The notes under the pieces are model-generated. The model did no database searches. It was not told where the DNA came from and worked only from the letters and a program-made list of their open reading frames with translations. Both the position numbers and the translations under genes were made by a program. A DNA stretch of 64,000 nucleotides from Streptomyces sp. ML-6 (GTDB lineage: Bacteria > Actinomycetota > Actinomycetes > Streptomycetales > Streptomycetaceae): positions 3,677,001 to 3,741,000 of the forward strand of contig NZ_JAOTIK010000001.1 in assembly GCF_030116705.1 (NCBI RefSeq), written 5' to 3'. Within the stretch, counting starts at the first letter, position 1. Each line of letters begins with the position of its first letter. Of this stretch, positions 33,600-42,427 are shown piece by piece.

Positions 33600-34106
33600 T
33601 CAGTGCATCGCGAACTTGGCGACGTACTCGTCGAAGGGCTCGATGCCGGCCTCCGCACGGAGTTCGTCCATGCGCTCGGGCTCCTCGCAGGGCCACGGAA
33701 CGGGCGCCCCGTCCTTCACTCCGGCGATCTGGGTGCCGAAGATCTGCTTCCGGCCCTCGTTGACCAGCGTGCGGTCGCGCAGGAAGGCCAGCTCGCGCGC
33801 ACCGGCCGCGCCCGCCGACACCGCCTGCTGCATCAGGTGGAGGGCGCGCCGCTGGATGTCGAGCTGCCGGTCGGCGTGCTGGGCGATCAGCCAGGCCGCG
33901 CTCGCGGCTTCCTCGCCGACCGTTTCCGCCGTCGGCCAGCCGTACTCGTCCATGATCTCGCCCAGCCGGTCACCGTGCCGGGCGGTCAGCCGCCGCCAGG
34001 CCAGCTGCTCGGCGGGGTCGTCACTGTTCGCGCAGACCGAGGTCCGGTGATCGGCCGCGGCCATGTCCGTCAGCTCCACGGCCAGCGCGGCAACATCGTG
34101 CGTCAC
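33600..34106 (-). CDS. DUF6624 family protein
   Basis: A 168-residue soluble, helix-rich protein. The second half, AFLRDRTLVNEGRKQIFGTQ and then ERMDELRAEAGIEPFDEYVA, is the DUF6624 pattern as I know it. The function of the family is unknown; many members are scattered singly in actinomycete and bacteroidete genomes. I took the GTG at 34106 because GGGAG lies six bases before it; TTG 34112 is a weaker option. Confidence 0.75.
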   Translation of the reverse strand: MTHDVAALAVELTDMAAADHRTSVCANSDDPAEQLAWRRLTARHGDRLGEIMDEYGWPTAETVGEEAASAAWLIAQHADRQLDIQRRALHLMQQAVSAGAAGARELAFLRDRTLVNEGRKQIFGTQIAGVKDGAPVPWPCEEPERMDELRAEAGIEPFDEYVAKFAMH

Positions 34107-34604
34107 TTCCAACTCCCAGGTTCTGTAGGGGGTTTGTAATCGTCACCCGCAAGCCTAGGGGCGCAAATCGGGCGTAAAGATCATTCCGGAGAACGGTGAC
34201 AGGCGCCTTCCCGCATGGGGATAATGGATCTACTCCCGAAACCAAAACGCTTCAGTTCGCGCCGCCTCCGTCCATGCGGTGGACGTGCAATGCCGACGCG
34301 GCCCCCGTCGGCCGGCCTGCGAGCGGGCCGCCCCGGACCGGGCCCTCGATGCCGTGGCCGCCGAGCTCACCCGTCCGGCGGCGTGACGCCCCGTCCGGGG
34401 TCCGGGCACCCGACCCCTGACGCAGCGGCATCCACAGCGGCACAGCAACATCGGTGCAGATATGCGGGGAATTCCCTCTTTGTACCCGACCAGTCCTGTG
34501 GCGTCACACCCTGGACTTGCCCGAAATGACAGGTATGTGACCTGTCGGTACGTTCGCCGCAAGTCGGCCGCCCGGTCGGCATCTCTGAGACGGAGAGAAG
34601 TGAC
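34107..34604. other. 498-bp gap, promoter region of the secreted protein
   Basis: No coding frame is supported. It must hold divergent promoters for the DUF6624 gene and the secreted protein at 34605. The only clear element is the dyad at 34528-34546. Around 34460-34500 the sequence is less GC-rich (GGGGAATTCCCTCTTTG), as often near promoters. Confidence 0.4.
34528..34546. promoter_or_regulatory. Dyad GACAGGT-N5-ACCTGTC
   Basis: A perfect seven-base inverted repeat with spacer ATGTG, centred about 68 bases before the start of the secreted protein gene. Likely an operator for an unidentified regulator or an early-transcript hairpin. Confidence 0.5.
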
Positions 34605-35276
34605 ATGTCCTCGCGTACCTTCACGGTGGCGGCCGCCGTAGTCAGCACAGCCATCCTCGCCACCGGCATCACCTATGCCTCGACCGACGGATTCGCCCAG
34701 GCCGAACCGGCCGCCGAGCAGGCCGAGCAGCCCGCCCCCCGGGCCGCCGCCCCGCCCGCCCGGTCGGCTGCTCCCGCACCGGCCCCCCTCGGCAGCAAGG
34801 GCGGAACGGAGAGCAAGGGCGACAAGGAGGGGGAGGGCGACAAGGGGGACAAGGGCGGCGACTACGAAGGCTCCGACCGCGGAGGACGGGACTACGAGGG
34901 TTCCGACCGTGGAGGAAGCGACCACGAGGGCGGCGACCGGGGCGGGCGCGACTACGAGGGCGGTGGGCACGACCGCGGGTACGGCGGGAAGCGGGAGGAG
35001 AAGATCTACTTCAACGAACGGGAGTACCCCGCCTACCCGGGAGGATGCGTCTCCGCAGCCAGCGGACTGGGATCGACCAGCTTCAGCATCTACAACAACA
35101 GCCGGCATGCGGTCGAGGTCTTTCGGGGGTTCGCCTGTGACGGCGGCTCCCCGGTCGCCACGGTCGGCCCCTACGGCAGCACCTACGGCGTCGCGACGCC
35201 CAACGTCCAAGGCGGCGGGTTCATCAACAACGGCGTCGTGGGCAGCTTCCGGGTGATCGGCCACGACGAGTGGTGA
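34605..35276 (+). CDS. Secreted protein with acidic Gly/Asp repeat region
   Basis: A 223-residue exported protein in three parts. Signal sequence at residues 1-32. A low-complexity region follows: Ala/Pro-rich, then Lys/Gly/Glu-rich (SKGDKEGEGDKGDKG), then three to four repeats of a D(Y/H)EG(S/G)DRGG unit (about 85-125). The C-terminal domain of about 90 residues starts with KIYFNEREYPAYPGGCV and contains two Cys (GGCVSA and FACDGG), probably one disulphide, in a beta-rich Gly-containing fold. Function unknown; the acidic repeats could bind calcium or wall polymers. ATG behind GGAGAGAAG. Confidence 0.75.
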   Translation: MSSRTFTVAAAVVSTAILATGITYASTDGFAQAEPAAEQAEQPAPRAAAPPARSAAPAPAPLGSKGGTESKGDKEGEGDKGDKGGDYEGSDRGGRDYEGSDRGGSDHEGGDRGGRDYEGGGHDRGYGGKREEKIYFNEREYPAYPGGCVSAASGLGSTSFSIYNNSRHAVEVFRGFACDGGSPVATVGPYGSTYGVATPNVQGGGFINNGVVGSFRVIGHDEW

Positions 35277-35439
35277 CGGCCCGTACTCCCGGACGCAGCC
35301 AGTAACTCCCGTACGCAGACGGCTACTTACGGCTTCCGGGGACGGCGCTGGGGGCGGCGTACCGTACCGCCCGCGCACGTACACGTACACACGCGTACGC
35401 ACGCGCCCCCAGGCCGCGCCGTGACGTCCGGTACGCGCC

Positions 35440-36360
35440 TCAGCGGCGGGCCAGGAGCTCCGCGATCCGGGAGAACCCGTCCGCACCGTGGCCGAGCGCC
35501 ACGGCGCGGCGGGCCAGGCCCTCGGCGGCGCGCATCACGCCCGTGTCGATGCCGTGGGCCTCGGACGCGTGCACGACATGGGCCATCGTCGACACCGCGG
35601 AGGTCAGCGGATTGCCCTCGCCCGAGTAGGTGCCGTCCTCGATGTCGTCGGCCGTCCCCTGGAAGATCGCCGGCAGGATCGCGCCGATCCCCTGCGCGAA
35701 CGGGGCCAGTTCACGCGGCGAGACGCCCTCCGCCCCCGCCAGGGCCAGCGCGTGCATGTAGCCGGTCATCGACGTCCAGAAGATGTCGAGCAGCGCGATG
35801 TCGTGGGCCGCGGCGCGGCCGATCTCCTCGCCCAGGTGGGTGTGGCCGCCGCCCAGGGCGTCGAGCACCTCCCGGTGCTCGCGGTAGAGCTCCTCGGGGC
35901 CGCTGAAGATCAGGACCGCCTCCGGCGTGCCGATCGTCGGCGTCGGCGTCATGATGGCGCCGTCGAGGTAGCGGATGCCGTGCTCACCGGCCCATCGCCC
36001 GGTGTCCCTGGCCCGCTGAGGGGTGTCGGCGGTCAGGTTCACCAGGGTGCGCCCCTTGAGCGCGGCCGTGACGGCGTCCTGGCGCAGCACCGCGTCCGAG
36101 GCGTCGTAGTTCACCAGGCACACCACGGTCAGCGGACTCGCCGCGACCGCCTCCGACGCGCTCGCGGCTCCGATCGCCCCCCGCTCGACCAGTTCGCGGT
36201 CCCGGCCCGGGGTGCGGTTCCACACGGTGGTGCGCACCCCGGCGGCCACGAACGCGCCTGCCAGTGCACGGCCCATCGGCCCGAGCCCGATCACCGTGAC
36301 GGCGGCCTCGGAACCCCCGGACGTGACCTGAGGGGAAGAAGGCATGGTGGAAGAAGACAT
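35440..36360 (-). CDS. NAD(P)-binding oxidoreductase (imine reductase / 6PGDH-like)
   Basis: A 306-residue beta-hydroxyacid-dehydrogenase/imine-reductase type enzyme. The Rossmann motif is VIGLGPMGRALAGAFVAAG (about 23-41) followed by WNRTPGR, whose Arg suggests NADPH. The long helix of the dimer interface is in the C-terminal half (DIALLDIFWTSMTGYMHALA); the usual catalytic Lys of 6PGDH is not obvious there, which fits the imine-reductase branch. It is divergent from the HxlR regulator gene with a 64-bp gap, so it is probably that regulator's target. Confidence 0.88.
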   Translation of the reverse strand: MSSSTMPSSPQVTSGGSEAAVTVIGLGPMGRALAGAFVAAGVRTTVWNRTPGRDRELVERGAIGAASASEAVAASPLTVVCLVNYDASDAVLRQDAVTAALKGRTLVNLTADTPQRARDTGRWAGEHGIRYLDGAIMTPTPTIGTPEAVLIFSGPEELYREHREVLDALGGGHTHLGEEIGRAAAHDIALLDIFWTSMTGYMHALALAGAEGVSPRELAPFAQGIGAILPAIFQGTADDIEDGTYSGEGNPLTSAVSTMAHVVHASEAHGIDTGVMRAAEGLARRAVALGHGADGFSRIAELLARR

Positions 36361-36424
36361 GGCGGAACTCCCTTGTACATGAGGTGGAAAGCAAGATCGG
36401 AGCAGCGGGGGAAGGAGCAGAGGG

Positions 36425-36775
36425 ATGACACGCGTCCGGGTCGACGACCCCGGTGTCTGCGGGGTGGCCGCAGCCGTCGCCGTCATTGAGGGCAAGTGGA
36501 AGACGTTGCTGCTGTGGCTGCTGGAGGCCGGTCCGCACCGGCCCGGCGAGCTGCGCCGCAAGGTCCCGGAGATCAGCGAGAAGGTGCTGACCCAGGCCCT
36601 GCGCGAGATGGAGTCGGACGGACTCGTCCACCGCGAGGTGTACGACGTGGTGCCGCCGAAGACCGTCTACTCGCTGACCGAGTCCGGTCTCGAACTCTCA
36701 CTGGCGCTGGCTCCGCTGTCCCACTGGGGCCATCGTCATCTGGACCGGCTCGCCACCGAGCGCACCGCGTCCTGA
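36425..36775 (+). CDS. HxlR family transcriptional regulator
   Basis: A 116-residue winged-helix protein of the HxlR/DUF24 type: VIEGKWKTLLLWLLEAGPHR, then ELRRKVPEISEKVLTQALRE and the wing VVPPKTVYSLTESG. One Cys near the N-terminus (GVCGVAAA) matches the position of the redox or electrophile-sensing Cys of many HxlR proteins. ATG behind AAGGAG. Likely controls the divergent oxidoreductase and itself. Confidence 0.93.
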   Translation: MTRVRVDDPGVCGVAAAVAVIEGKWKTLLLWLLEAGPHRPGELRRKVPEISEKVLTQALREMESDGLVHREVYDVVPPKTVYSLTESGLELSLALAPLSHWGHRHLDRLATERTAS

Positions 36776-36860
36776 TCCCGGTTCCCGGTCCTCCTCCTTC
36801 CCGCTCCCGCTCCCGTTCCCGGTCACCACCAGGCTCTCCCGGTGTGGTTACGGCGACAAG

Positions 36861-36880
36861 TACCCACAAAAAAGTGGGTA
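36861..36880. terminator. Hairpin TACCCAC-A6-GTGGGTA
   Basis: A perfect seven-pair stem with a loop of six A on the plus strand, so six T on the minus strand. It lies between the convergent HxlR gene and the gene ending at 36913, where a bidirectional terminator is expected, though the stem is short. Confidence 0.45.
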
Positions 36881-36912
36881 TTCAGAGGCCGGTACCGGTG
36901 GGGCGGTGGCGG

Positions 36913-37872
36913 TCAGAAAACAGGGTCGGGGTCGAGACCGAAGGCGGGACCGGGCTGGCGGCAGGGTTTGCAGAGGCCGTCGCGGAACGCTTCGGGGCGG
37001 CCGGGGGCGCGGCATTCGGTGCACTCGACCATCCTGCGGCGCACCGGTGCCTCCCATGCGGGCCTGGTGGCGGTGACGGGCATGCGGGGCGGGAGTTTGT
37101 CGCGCAGGCGGCGGCGTACGAAGCCGAAGGGTGAGCCGATGGCATCGGGGAGTCCGGCGGTCAGAGCACCCGTCAGGTACTCGGCGCCCACACCCCGTTC
37201 GAACCACTCGGCCGCCAACGACTCCAGCTCCGCGCAGTCCGCCGCCGAGAGCGCCAGCCGGGAATCGGCCCGGCCCAGCCGGGCCAGGGCCATGTATGCC
37301 TTCGAAGGCCGCTGCTCCTCGCTCCCCGCTTCCGGCCCCGGTTCCGGAGCCGGCCGGGATTCCGGATGCGGCTGCGGCTCTAACTCCGACTGCGGCCGGG
37401 TTTCCGGCTGCGGCTGCGGCTCTTCGGTGCGCTGTTGGGGGACCGACGCCGGTACGGGCTCGGGCTCCGGCTCGGGCTCCGGCTCGGGCACGGGCGCGGC
37501 CTCCGGCACGGGCTCCGGCGCCGGTACGGGCTCGGGCTCGGACGCCTGCTCGGGCTCGGTTTCGTCGTTGAGGAAGGCGTTCCACCACTCGTTGTCGCGG
37601 GCGATCCGCGACCAGTAGGTCCGGGTGACCCAACGGACCGGGCGTACCTGGTCGCCCTTGTCGCTGTGTTCCCGGACCCGCCTCAGGTGTCCGGCCACGC
37701 TCAGGGCCTTCAGCGCACTGCCCACGGCCATCTGCCCGTACAGCGGCAGGACCTTGGCCAGCGACTTGACGTCCATCACCGCGCCGTCGGGCAACGCGTC
37801 GATGAAGCCGGCGATGTGCCGCTCACGCACGGGCAGGAAGGCGAAATCGCTTTCGAGCGGCGGACGTTGCAT
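36913..37872 (-). CDS. Winged-helix protein with Pro-Glu repeat linker and Zn ribbon
   Basis: A 319-residue, possibly DNA-binding protein in three parts. Residues 1-100: winged helix-turn-helix resembling MarR-type folds ([39 protein letters not shown]). About 105-195: a highly acidic linker of EP repeats ([11 protein letters not shown]). About 200-319: a helical domain, then a CxxC...CxxC knuckle (CTECRAPG and LCKPC) that should bind zinc. Similar proteins are annotated loosely as MarR regulators in Streptomyces. The frame continues to a TTG at 37968; neither start has a good ribosome site, so the N-terminus is uncertain. Confidence 0.7.
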   Translation of the reverse strand: MQRPPLESDFAFLPVRERHIAGFIDALPDGAVMDVKSLAKVLPLYGQMAVGSALKALSVAGHLRRVREHSDKGDQVRPVRWVTRTYWSRIARDNEWWNAFLNDETEPEQASEPEPVPAPEPVPEAAPVPEPEPEPEPEPVPASVPQQRTEEPQPQPETRPQSELEPQPHPESRPAPEPGPEAGSEEQRPSKAYMALARLGRADSRLALSAADCAELESLAAEWFERGVGAEYLTGALTAGLPDAIGSPFGFVRRRLRDKLPPRMPVTATRPAWEAPVRRRMVECTECRAPGRPEAFRDGLCKPCRQPGPAFGLDPDPVF

Positions 37873-38321
37873 CGGAACGGAACGCTTTCCGTAGCCCGGA
37901 CGGGCCTTCTGGGGGGCACGCGAGGATGCGGGAGAGCACGGGGCGGAGCTATGGTCTGAAGCAGCCAAGGGATCGTCTTTCTATGGGTGTTCGATCTTGA
38001 GGTCAGACCCCGGCCGGTGCTGTCTACATCGCGTCCGGGGTCGTTCTATTCGGCACCGTAGACAGTCGCGACTCTGCGCCGCAACTCGGTCACAACTAGT
38101 CATACTTGCTGATCGTTACGGGTATGGGAGGGGAGGGGGGTTTCCCCAACCCCCCAATAAAACCAACCGCGTGAACACCACAGCTCGAATCCCGGCTCTC
38201 GAATTTCGGCTCCCGAATCCCGAAGCTCAAGCCCCGGCTCCGACCCCCTCCCCCGTACCCCCGAACGAGTGAACAGCCCTTCCCTGGAACTCGCTCTCCC
38301 CCCGCTCCCGGCTCTCGAAGC
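37873..38321. other. Gap with shared 20-mer and G/C tract
   Basis: No gene is seen. 38112-38150 contains runs GGGAGGGGAGGGGGG followed by CCCCAACCCCCC, which can fold back. The 20-mer at 38212-38231 is identical to 33504-33523, and its last part, CGAAGCTCAAG, recurs at 38317-38327 across the stop of the amidase gene. The rest holds the promoter of the leftward winged-helix gene. Confidence 0.45.
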
Positions 38322-39743
38322 TCAAGCCTCGGCCTGCTCGCCGTAGCGGTGGGACCACGGCAGGGCCTCCTCCAGCGAGGCCGACACACCGAGCAGCAGA
38401 TCCTCGCGCCCCCAGCCGGCCGTCAGCGAGACCCCGAGCGGCAGGCCCTGCGAACTCCAGCCCAGCGGAAGGCTGATGGCCGGGAAGCCGGTGGCGTTCG
38501 CCAGGACGGTATTGCCGGTGAACGCGGTCATCGCGGCCAGTTCCGCCGCCGGGTCCGTGTCGTCGCGGAGCTGACCGACGAACGCCGGCGGGCCCGTCAC
38601 GGTCGGGGTGATGACCACGTCCGCATCGGCGTGGCCGAGCACCCAGGCGCGGGCGCGGGCCTGGACGACACCGATCGAGGCGGCCAGCTCGGCCGAGGTG
38701 AACTCCTGTGCCCGGGACCGGAGGTGGCGGACGATCGGCCGCAGATGTGACGCGTCGAGGGCCATGACCCTCGACCCGACCAGTGCCGTGAACATCGCCC
38801 GGAACCCCTCGGTCAGCTCAGGGTCCGGCGCCTGGTCCCGGACGAACACGTCGTGCCCGAGACCGGCCAGCGTGCGGGCGGTGAGCTCCGCGGCCCCGGC
38901 GACCTCGGGATCCACGGGACCGCCCGAGACCGAGCCCTGGGCGAGCGCGATCCGGAGCCGCGGCACGGGTGCGTCGCACGCGCGCTCGTAGCCGTCGACG
39001 TGGTCGGCCCGGGGCGGATGCACGGTACCGGCCCCGGGGCGGCCGGCCAGGACGTCGAGGAACGCCGCAGTGTCGCGCACGGTACGGGCGATCGGCCCCC
39101 GTACGGAGAGCCCCATCCCGTCGTGGCCCGCCGGGCCCGCGGTGACGAGCCCGCGGCTGGGCTTGAGCCCGACCACCCCGCAGGCGCTCGCGGGCGAGCG
39201 CACCGAACCGGCGGTGTCACTGCCCTGGGCGATCGGTACCAGCCGGGCCCCGACCGCGGCCGCCGCCCCGCCGCTGCTGCCCGCCGCGCTGCGGCGGAGG
39301 TCGAACGGGCTGCGCGCCGGGGCGGCCACCTCGGGCTCGGTGTAACAGGCGGCCCCGAACTCGGGAACAGTCGTCTTGCCGAGGCTGATCAGCCCGGCCC
39401 CGGCCATGACCTCGACGATCTCGTCGTCGTGCTCCGGAATCCAGTCGCGGAAAAGCGCGGAACCCAGCGTGGTGCGTACCCCCGCGGTGGCCTCCAGGTC
39501 CTTGACCGCGGTGGGAACGCCGAACAGGCGCGGCAGCCCGGCGCGGTCCGTCGACCGCAGGACCCGTTCGGCCTCGGCCGCCGCGACGCGGGCCCGGTCG
39601 GCCGACACGGTGGTGAACGCCCCCACCCGGTCGCCGTCCCCGATCCGGGTCAGCAGATGGTCCACGACTTCGGTGGGACTCGTTTCGCCGCGTGCGTAGG
39701 CGGCGGCCAGCTCCAGGGCCGTGAGGTCGTGCAACTCCGTCAT
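38322..39743 (-). CDS. Amidase (amidase signature family)
   Basis: A 473-residue amidase with the Ser-cisSer-Lys triad: Lys in GVPTAVKDLEATAG (about residue 80), cis-Ser in SAAGSSGGAAAAVGA and the nucleophile Ser in GSDTAGSVRSPA. Such enzymes hydrolyse amide bonds of varied small molecules; the related indoleacetamide, urethane or aryl-amide activities cannot be separated here. ATG 39743 follows GGGAG. It is divergent from a TetR gene 48 bases away, itself coupled to a hydrolase gene, suggesting a small inducible catabolic unit. Confidence 0.93.
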   Translation of the reverse strand: MTELHDLTALELAAAYARGETSPTEVVDHLLTRIGDGDRVGAFTTVSADRARVAAAEAERVLRSTDRAGLPRLFGVPTAVKDLEATAGVRTTLGSALFRDWIPEHDDEIVEVMAGAGLISLGKTTVPEFGAACYTEPEVAAPARSPFDLRRSAAGSSGGAAAAVGARLVPIAQGSDTAGSVRSPASACGVVGLKPSRGLVTAGPAGHDGMGLSVRGPIARTVRDTAAFLDVLAGRPGAGTVHPPRADHVDGYERACDAPVPRLRIALAQGSVSGGPVDPEVAGAAELTARTLAGLGHDVFVRDQAPDPELTEGFRAMFTALVGSRVMALDASHLRPIVRHLRSRAQEFTSAELAASIGVVQARARAWVLGHADADVVITPTVTGPPAFVGQLRDDTDPAAELAAMTAFTGNTVLANATGFPAISLPLGWSSQGLPLGVSLTAGWGREDLLLGVSASLEEALPWSHRYGEQAEA

Positions 39744-39790
39744 GCGCGCTCCCATTGAAGTTTCGTTACGCGTATCGATATGGTGCGGGC

Positions 39791-40501
39791 ATGGTGGTCG
39801 ATAAGGCAAACAACCCGAAGAACGGACGCCCCCGGGCGGTGACGCTCGACGCGATCCTGGACGCGGCGACCGAACTCTCCGACGACCGGGGGCTCGACGC
39901 CGTGAGCTTCCGCGCACTGGCCGACCGGCTGGGCGTGTCGCCCATGGCGATCCACCGCACGACGGGCGGCATCGACGCGCTCCAGCACGCGCTGGTGTCC
40001 CGGATCGTCGGCGAGGCGACCCGGTCGGTGGACTGGCCGGACGACTGGCTCGGCACCGTCCGGCTGTTCGCGAACACGCTCCACGACCTGCTCATGCGGC
40101 ACCCCGTCGTCCTTGAAGCGCACCGCCGCGCCGCGCTGGTCGGGCCCGGCGCCGACGACGCCGCGCACCGGGTCGTGGCGGCGCTGCGCAGTGCGGGGCT
40201 CGACGAGGAGGCCGCCGCGTACGCGTACGGCGCCCTGCACGACTTCGTCACCGGCCACGTGGCGATCCGCCTCGGTCGCGGCGACCTGGAACTGCACCAG
40301 CTCCCACCGGAACGCCGGGCCGCGTCGGTGTTCGCGGAACACCACGACTACGACCGCCGGTTCGCCTTCGGTCTCGACTTCGTCATCGGTGGAATCGCCG
40401 CCGCCGCCGCAGCCGCATCCGCAGCCGCTGCCGCAGCCCCTGTGTCCCACGCACCCCACGCATCCCCCGCATCCCCCGCATCCCCCGAGGAGCAGCGATG
40501 A
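39791..40501 (+). CDS. TetR family transcriptional regulator
   Basis: A 236-residue TetR regulator. HTH at about residues 15-60: ILDAATELSDDRGLDAVSFR and ALADRLGVSPMAIHRTTGG. The C-terminal domain resembles the TetR_C group with HDFVTGHVAIRLG. The tail is an Ala-rich stretch with repeated HASPASPASPEE. No ribosome site precedes ATG 39791 and the gap to the amidase is short, so the mRNA may be leaderless. It overlaps the next gene (ATGA). Likely represses the divergent amidase and its own operon. Confidence 0.88.
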   Translation: MVVDKANNPKNGRPRAVTLDAILDAATELSDDRGLDAVSFRALADRLGVSPMAIHRTTGGIDALQHALVSRIVGEATRSVDWPDDWLGTVRLFANTLHDLLMRHPVVLEAHRRAALVGPGADDAAHRVVAALRSAGLDEEAAAYAYGALHDFVTGHVAIRLGRGDLELHQLPPERRAASVFAEHHDYDRRFAFGLDFVIGGIAAAAAAASAAAAAAPVSHAPHASPASPASPEEQR

Positions 40502-41442
40502 CCCCCTCCCCGACGGACCCGGCGGAGACGGAACTGCCCGGGACGGAACTGCCCGGGACGGAACTGCCCGGGACGGAACTGGCGGATACGGAACTCCCCG
40601 AGACGCACCACGTGGCGGCCCCGGGCGGGCGCCGTATCGCGTACTGCTCGTACGGCGACCCCGCCGCCCCGCCCGTGATCGTGCTCCACGGGACCCCCGG
40701 CAGCCGCTACGAGGGCCTCGCCCTGCGGCGGGCGGCGACGAACGCGGGCCTGCACCTGGTCTTCCCGGACCGTCCGGGGTACGGCGAGACCGACCCCGTA
40801 CCCGGTCGCGGCTTCCACCGCTGGAACGACGACTTCGTGGCCCTGCTCGACCACCTCGGCCACGAGCGGGCCCCGCTCGTCGCGATCTCGGGCGGCGGCG
40901 GGTACGCGCTCTCGGCGGCCCAGCGGCTCCCCGACCGGGTGACGCGACTGATCCTCGCCTGCGCCGCCGTTCCCGGAGCCCCCCGCGAGGCGTACGCGCG
41001 CCGGATCCCGCTGGTCAAACTGCTGAACCTGATCGCCGTCCGGGCCCCGGCGATCGCCCGGCAGATGCTTGCGGGGAAGGGCGTCTTCAAGAAGGCCAGG
41101 AACGAGCCGAACCTCGACGCCTGGCCCCGCTCCGACCGGCTGATCATGACCACCCCCGCCTTTCGGGCGCTGTCCGGCCTGGACACGGCCGAGGGACAGC
41201 GCCAGGGCGTGGACGCGGCCGTCACCGACCTCGCCGACTACGCCCGTCCGCTGCCGGACCCGCTGGGCTCGGTCTCCGTACCGACCCTCTTCCTGCACGG
41301 CGAGGCGGACGGCAACGTCCCCGTCGAGGTGGCCCGTTGGGCCCACGCCCAGATCCCGGACGCCGAACTGCGCACCGTCCCCGACGGCGGCCACCTCTTC
41401 CTGCTCGCGGACCCGGAGCTGCTCCTGCGGGAACTGACCTGA
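40498..41442 (+). CDS. Alpha/beta-fold hydrolase
   Basis: A 314-residue alpha/beta hydrolase. HGTPGSRYEG is the oxyanion-hole element, AISGGGGYALS the nucleophile elbow (here Ser in SGGGG), and DGGHLFLL carries the catalytic His, with the acid in HGEADGNVP. Residues 10-35 are three to four copies of a TELPG unit encoded by a tandem 15-bp DNA repeat, a likely recent expansion. Coupled to the TetR gene by an ATGA overlap. Together with the divergent amidase it suggests stepwise hydrolysis of one compound. Confidence 0.9.
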   Translation: MTPSPTDPAETELPGTELPGTELPGTELADTELPETHHVAAPGGRRIAYCSYGDPAAPPVIVLHGTPGSRYEGLALRRAATNAGLHLVFPDRPGYGETDPVPGRGFHRWNDDFVALLDHLGHERAPLVAISGGGGYALSAAQRLPDRVTRLILACAAVPGAPREAYARRIPLVKLLNLIAVRAPAIARQMLAGKGVFKKARNEPNLDAWPRSDRLIMTTPAFRALSGLDTAEGQRQGVDAAVTDLADYARPLPDPLGSVSVPTLFLHGEADGNVPVEVARWAHAQIPDAELRTVPDGGHLFLLADPELLLRELT

Positions 41443-41651
41443 GCGGTACGCGCGGCGCCGCAGGGGTCACAGGGCACTTCAGGGCCGCATCCTGTCAACT
41501 CTTCCGTTCCCGGAAGCCGATGGCGAGCAGTTCCGAGCCGTAGCCGGTGCCGCCCGCGGACTCCGCGCCGAGTTGAGCCTGCCCGCACCTGCCCGTACCC
41601 ATTTCCGGTCCCCGGGGCGATCCGCTGACAGAGGTGGGGGCGTTTGCAAGT

Positions 41652-42233
41652 ATGGCGCCCATGCCCCGCCTGGTCGCTCCGCTGATGTCCGCCGGCTGTC
41701 TCGCCGCTTCCTCCCAGCCGTCCTTGCCCGCGGAGGGCGGGCTGCTGCTGAGGCCGTGGCTGCTCAAGGACGCCGCTGCCGTGGTGGAGGCATTCCAGGA
41801 CCCGGCAATTCAGCGCTGGCACCTGCGGAGGGCCGATTCCGAGGAAGAGGCCCGGGAGTGGATCACCCAGTGGCAGCGCGGCTGGCAGGACGAAAGAGGC
41901 GTGCACTGGGCCGTCGTGGACGACCACGACACACTGCTCGCCCGGGTCTCCCTCTCGTCATTGATCCTGATGGGCGGTCAGGCCGAGATCTCGTACTGGA
42001 CCGTCCCCTCAGCACGAGGCGCCGGTGTCTGCTCCCGCGCCGTGGCTGCGGCAGCCGACTGGGCCCTGGGCGAAGCCGGCTTCCACCGCCTCGAACTCGG
42101 GCACTCGGTGGCCAACCCGGCGTCCTGCCGGACGGCGGAGCGCGCGGGATTCGCGCGGGAGGGTGTCCGCCGCGACGCGCTGCTGCATGCGGATGGCTGG
42201 CACGACATGCACCTGCACGCCCGTATCCGGTAG
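41652..42233 (+). CDS. GNAT family N-acetyltransferase (RimJ/RimL type)
   Basis: A 193-residue GNAT of the RimJ/RimL kind: LLLRPWLLKDAAAVVEAFQD at the start, SYWTVPSARGAGVCSRAVAA for acetyl-CoA binding, and HRLELGHSVANPASCRTAERAGF at the end. The Gln/Arg-xx-Gly-x-Gly/Ala element reads ARGAGV. The substrate, a protein N-terminus or small amine, is unknown. ATG 41652 is one of several nearby candidates (41634 GTG, 41661 ATG). It lies alone between short gaps that may hold remnant gene ends. Confidence 0.88.
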   Translation: MAPMPRLVAPLMSAGCLAASSQPSLPAEGGLLLRPWLLKDAAAVVEAFQDPAIQRWHLRRADSEEEAREWITQWQRGWQDERGVHWAVVDDHDTLLARVSLSSLILMGGQAEISYWTVPSARGAGVCSRAVAAAADWALGEAGFHRLELGHSVANPASCRTAERAGFAREGVRRDALLHADGWHDMHLHARIR

Positions 42234-42427
42234 TCGTCCCGCCTCTCCGGCCGGTCGGTGGCAGGGGTCGGCCGGTCAGCCGTCCGCGACGGGGAGCAGG
42301 GGCCCGGAGAACCAGTGGTCGACCGAGGGTGCCGACCATGAGGCCGCCGCCCGTCTCCGTACCGGCCCTCCGCCCCACGGGCGCGGGTTCCCGGGAGCCC
42401 GCGTCCTCCTGCCAGGTCGCTGGCGGG

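Noticed and set aside
41495..41600. Minus-strand tail reading GTGYGSELLAIGFRERKS
   Set aside because: Could be the end of a decayed gene, but no start or domain is visible and it is under 40 codons before bias is lost.
42276..42345. Minus-strand tail reading SVDHWFSGPLLPVADG
   Set aside because: Only about 20 codons look coding; the upstream frame is an antisense shadow of the MerR gene.
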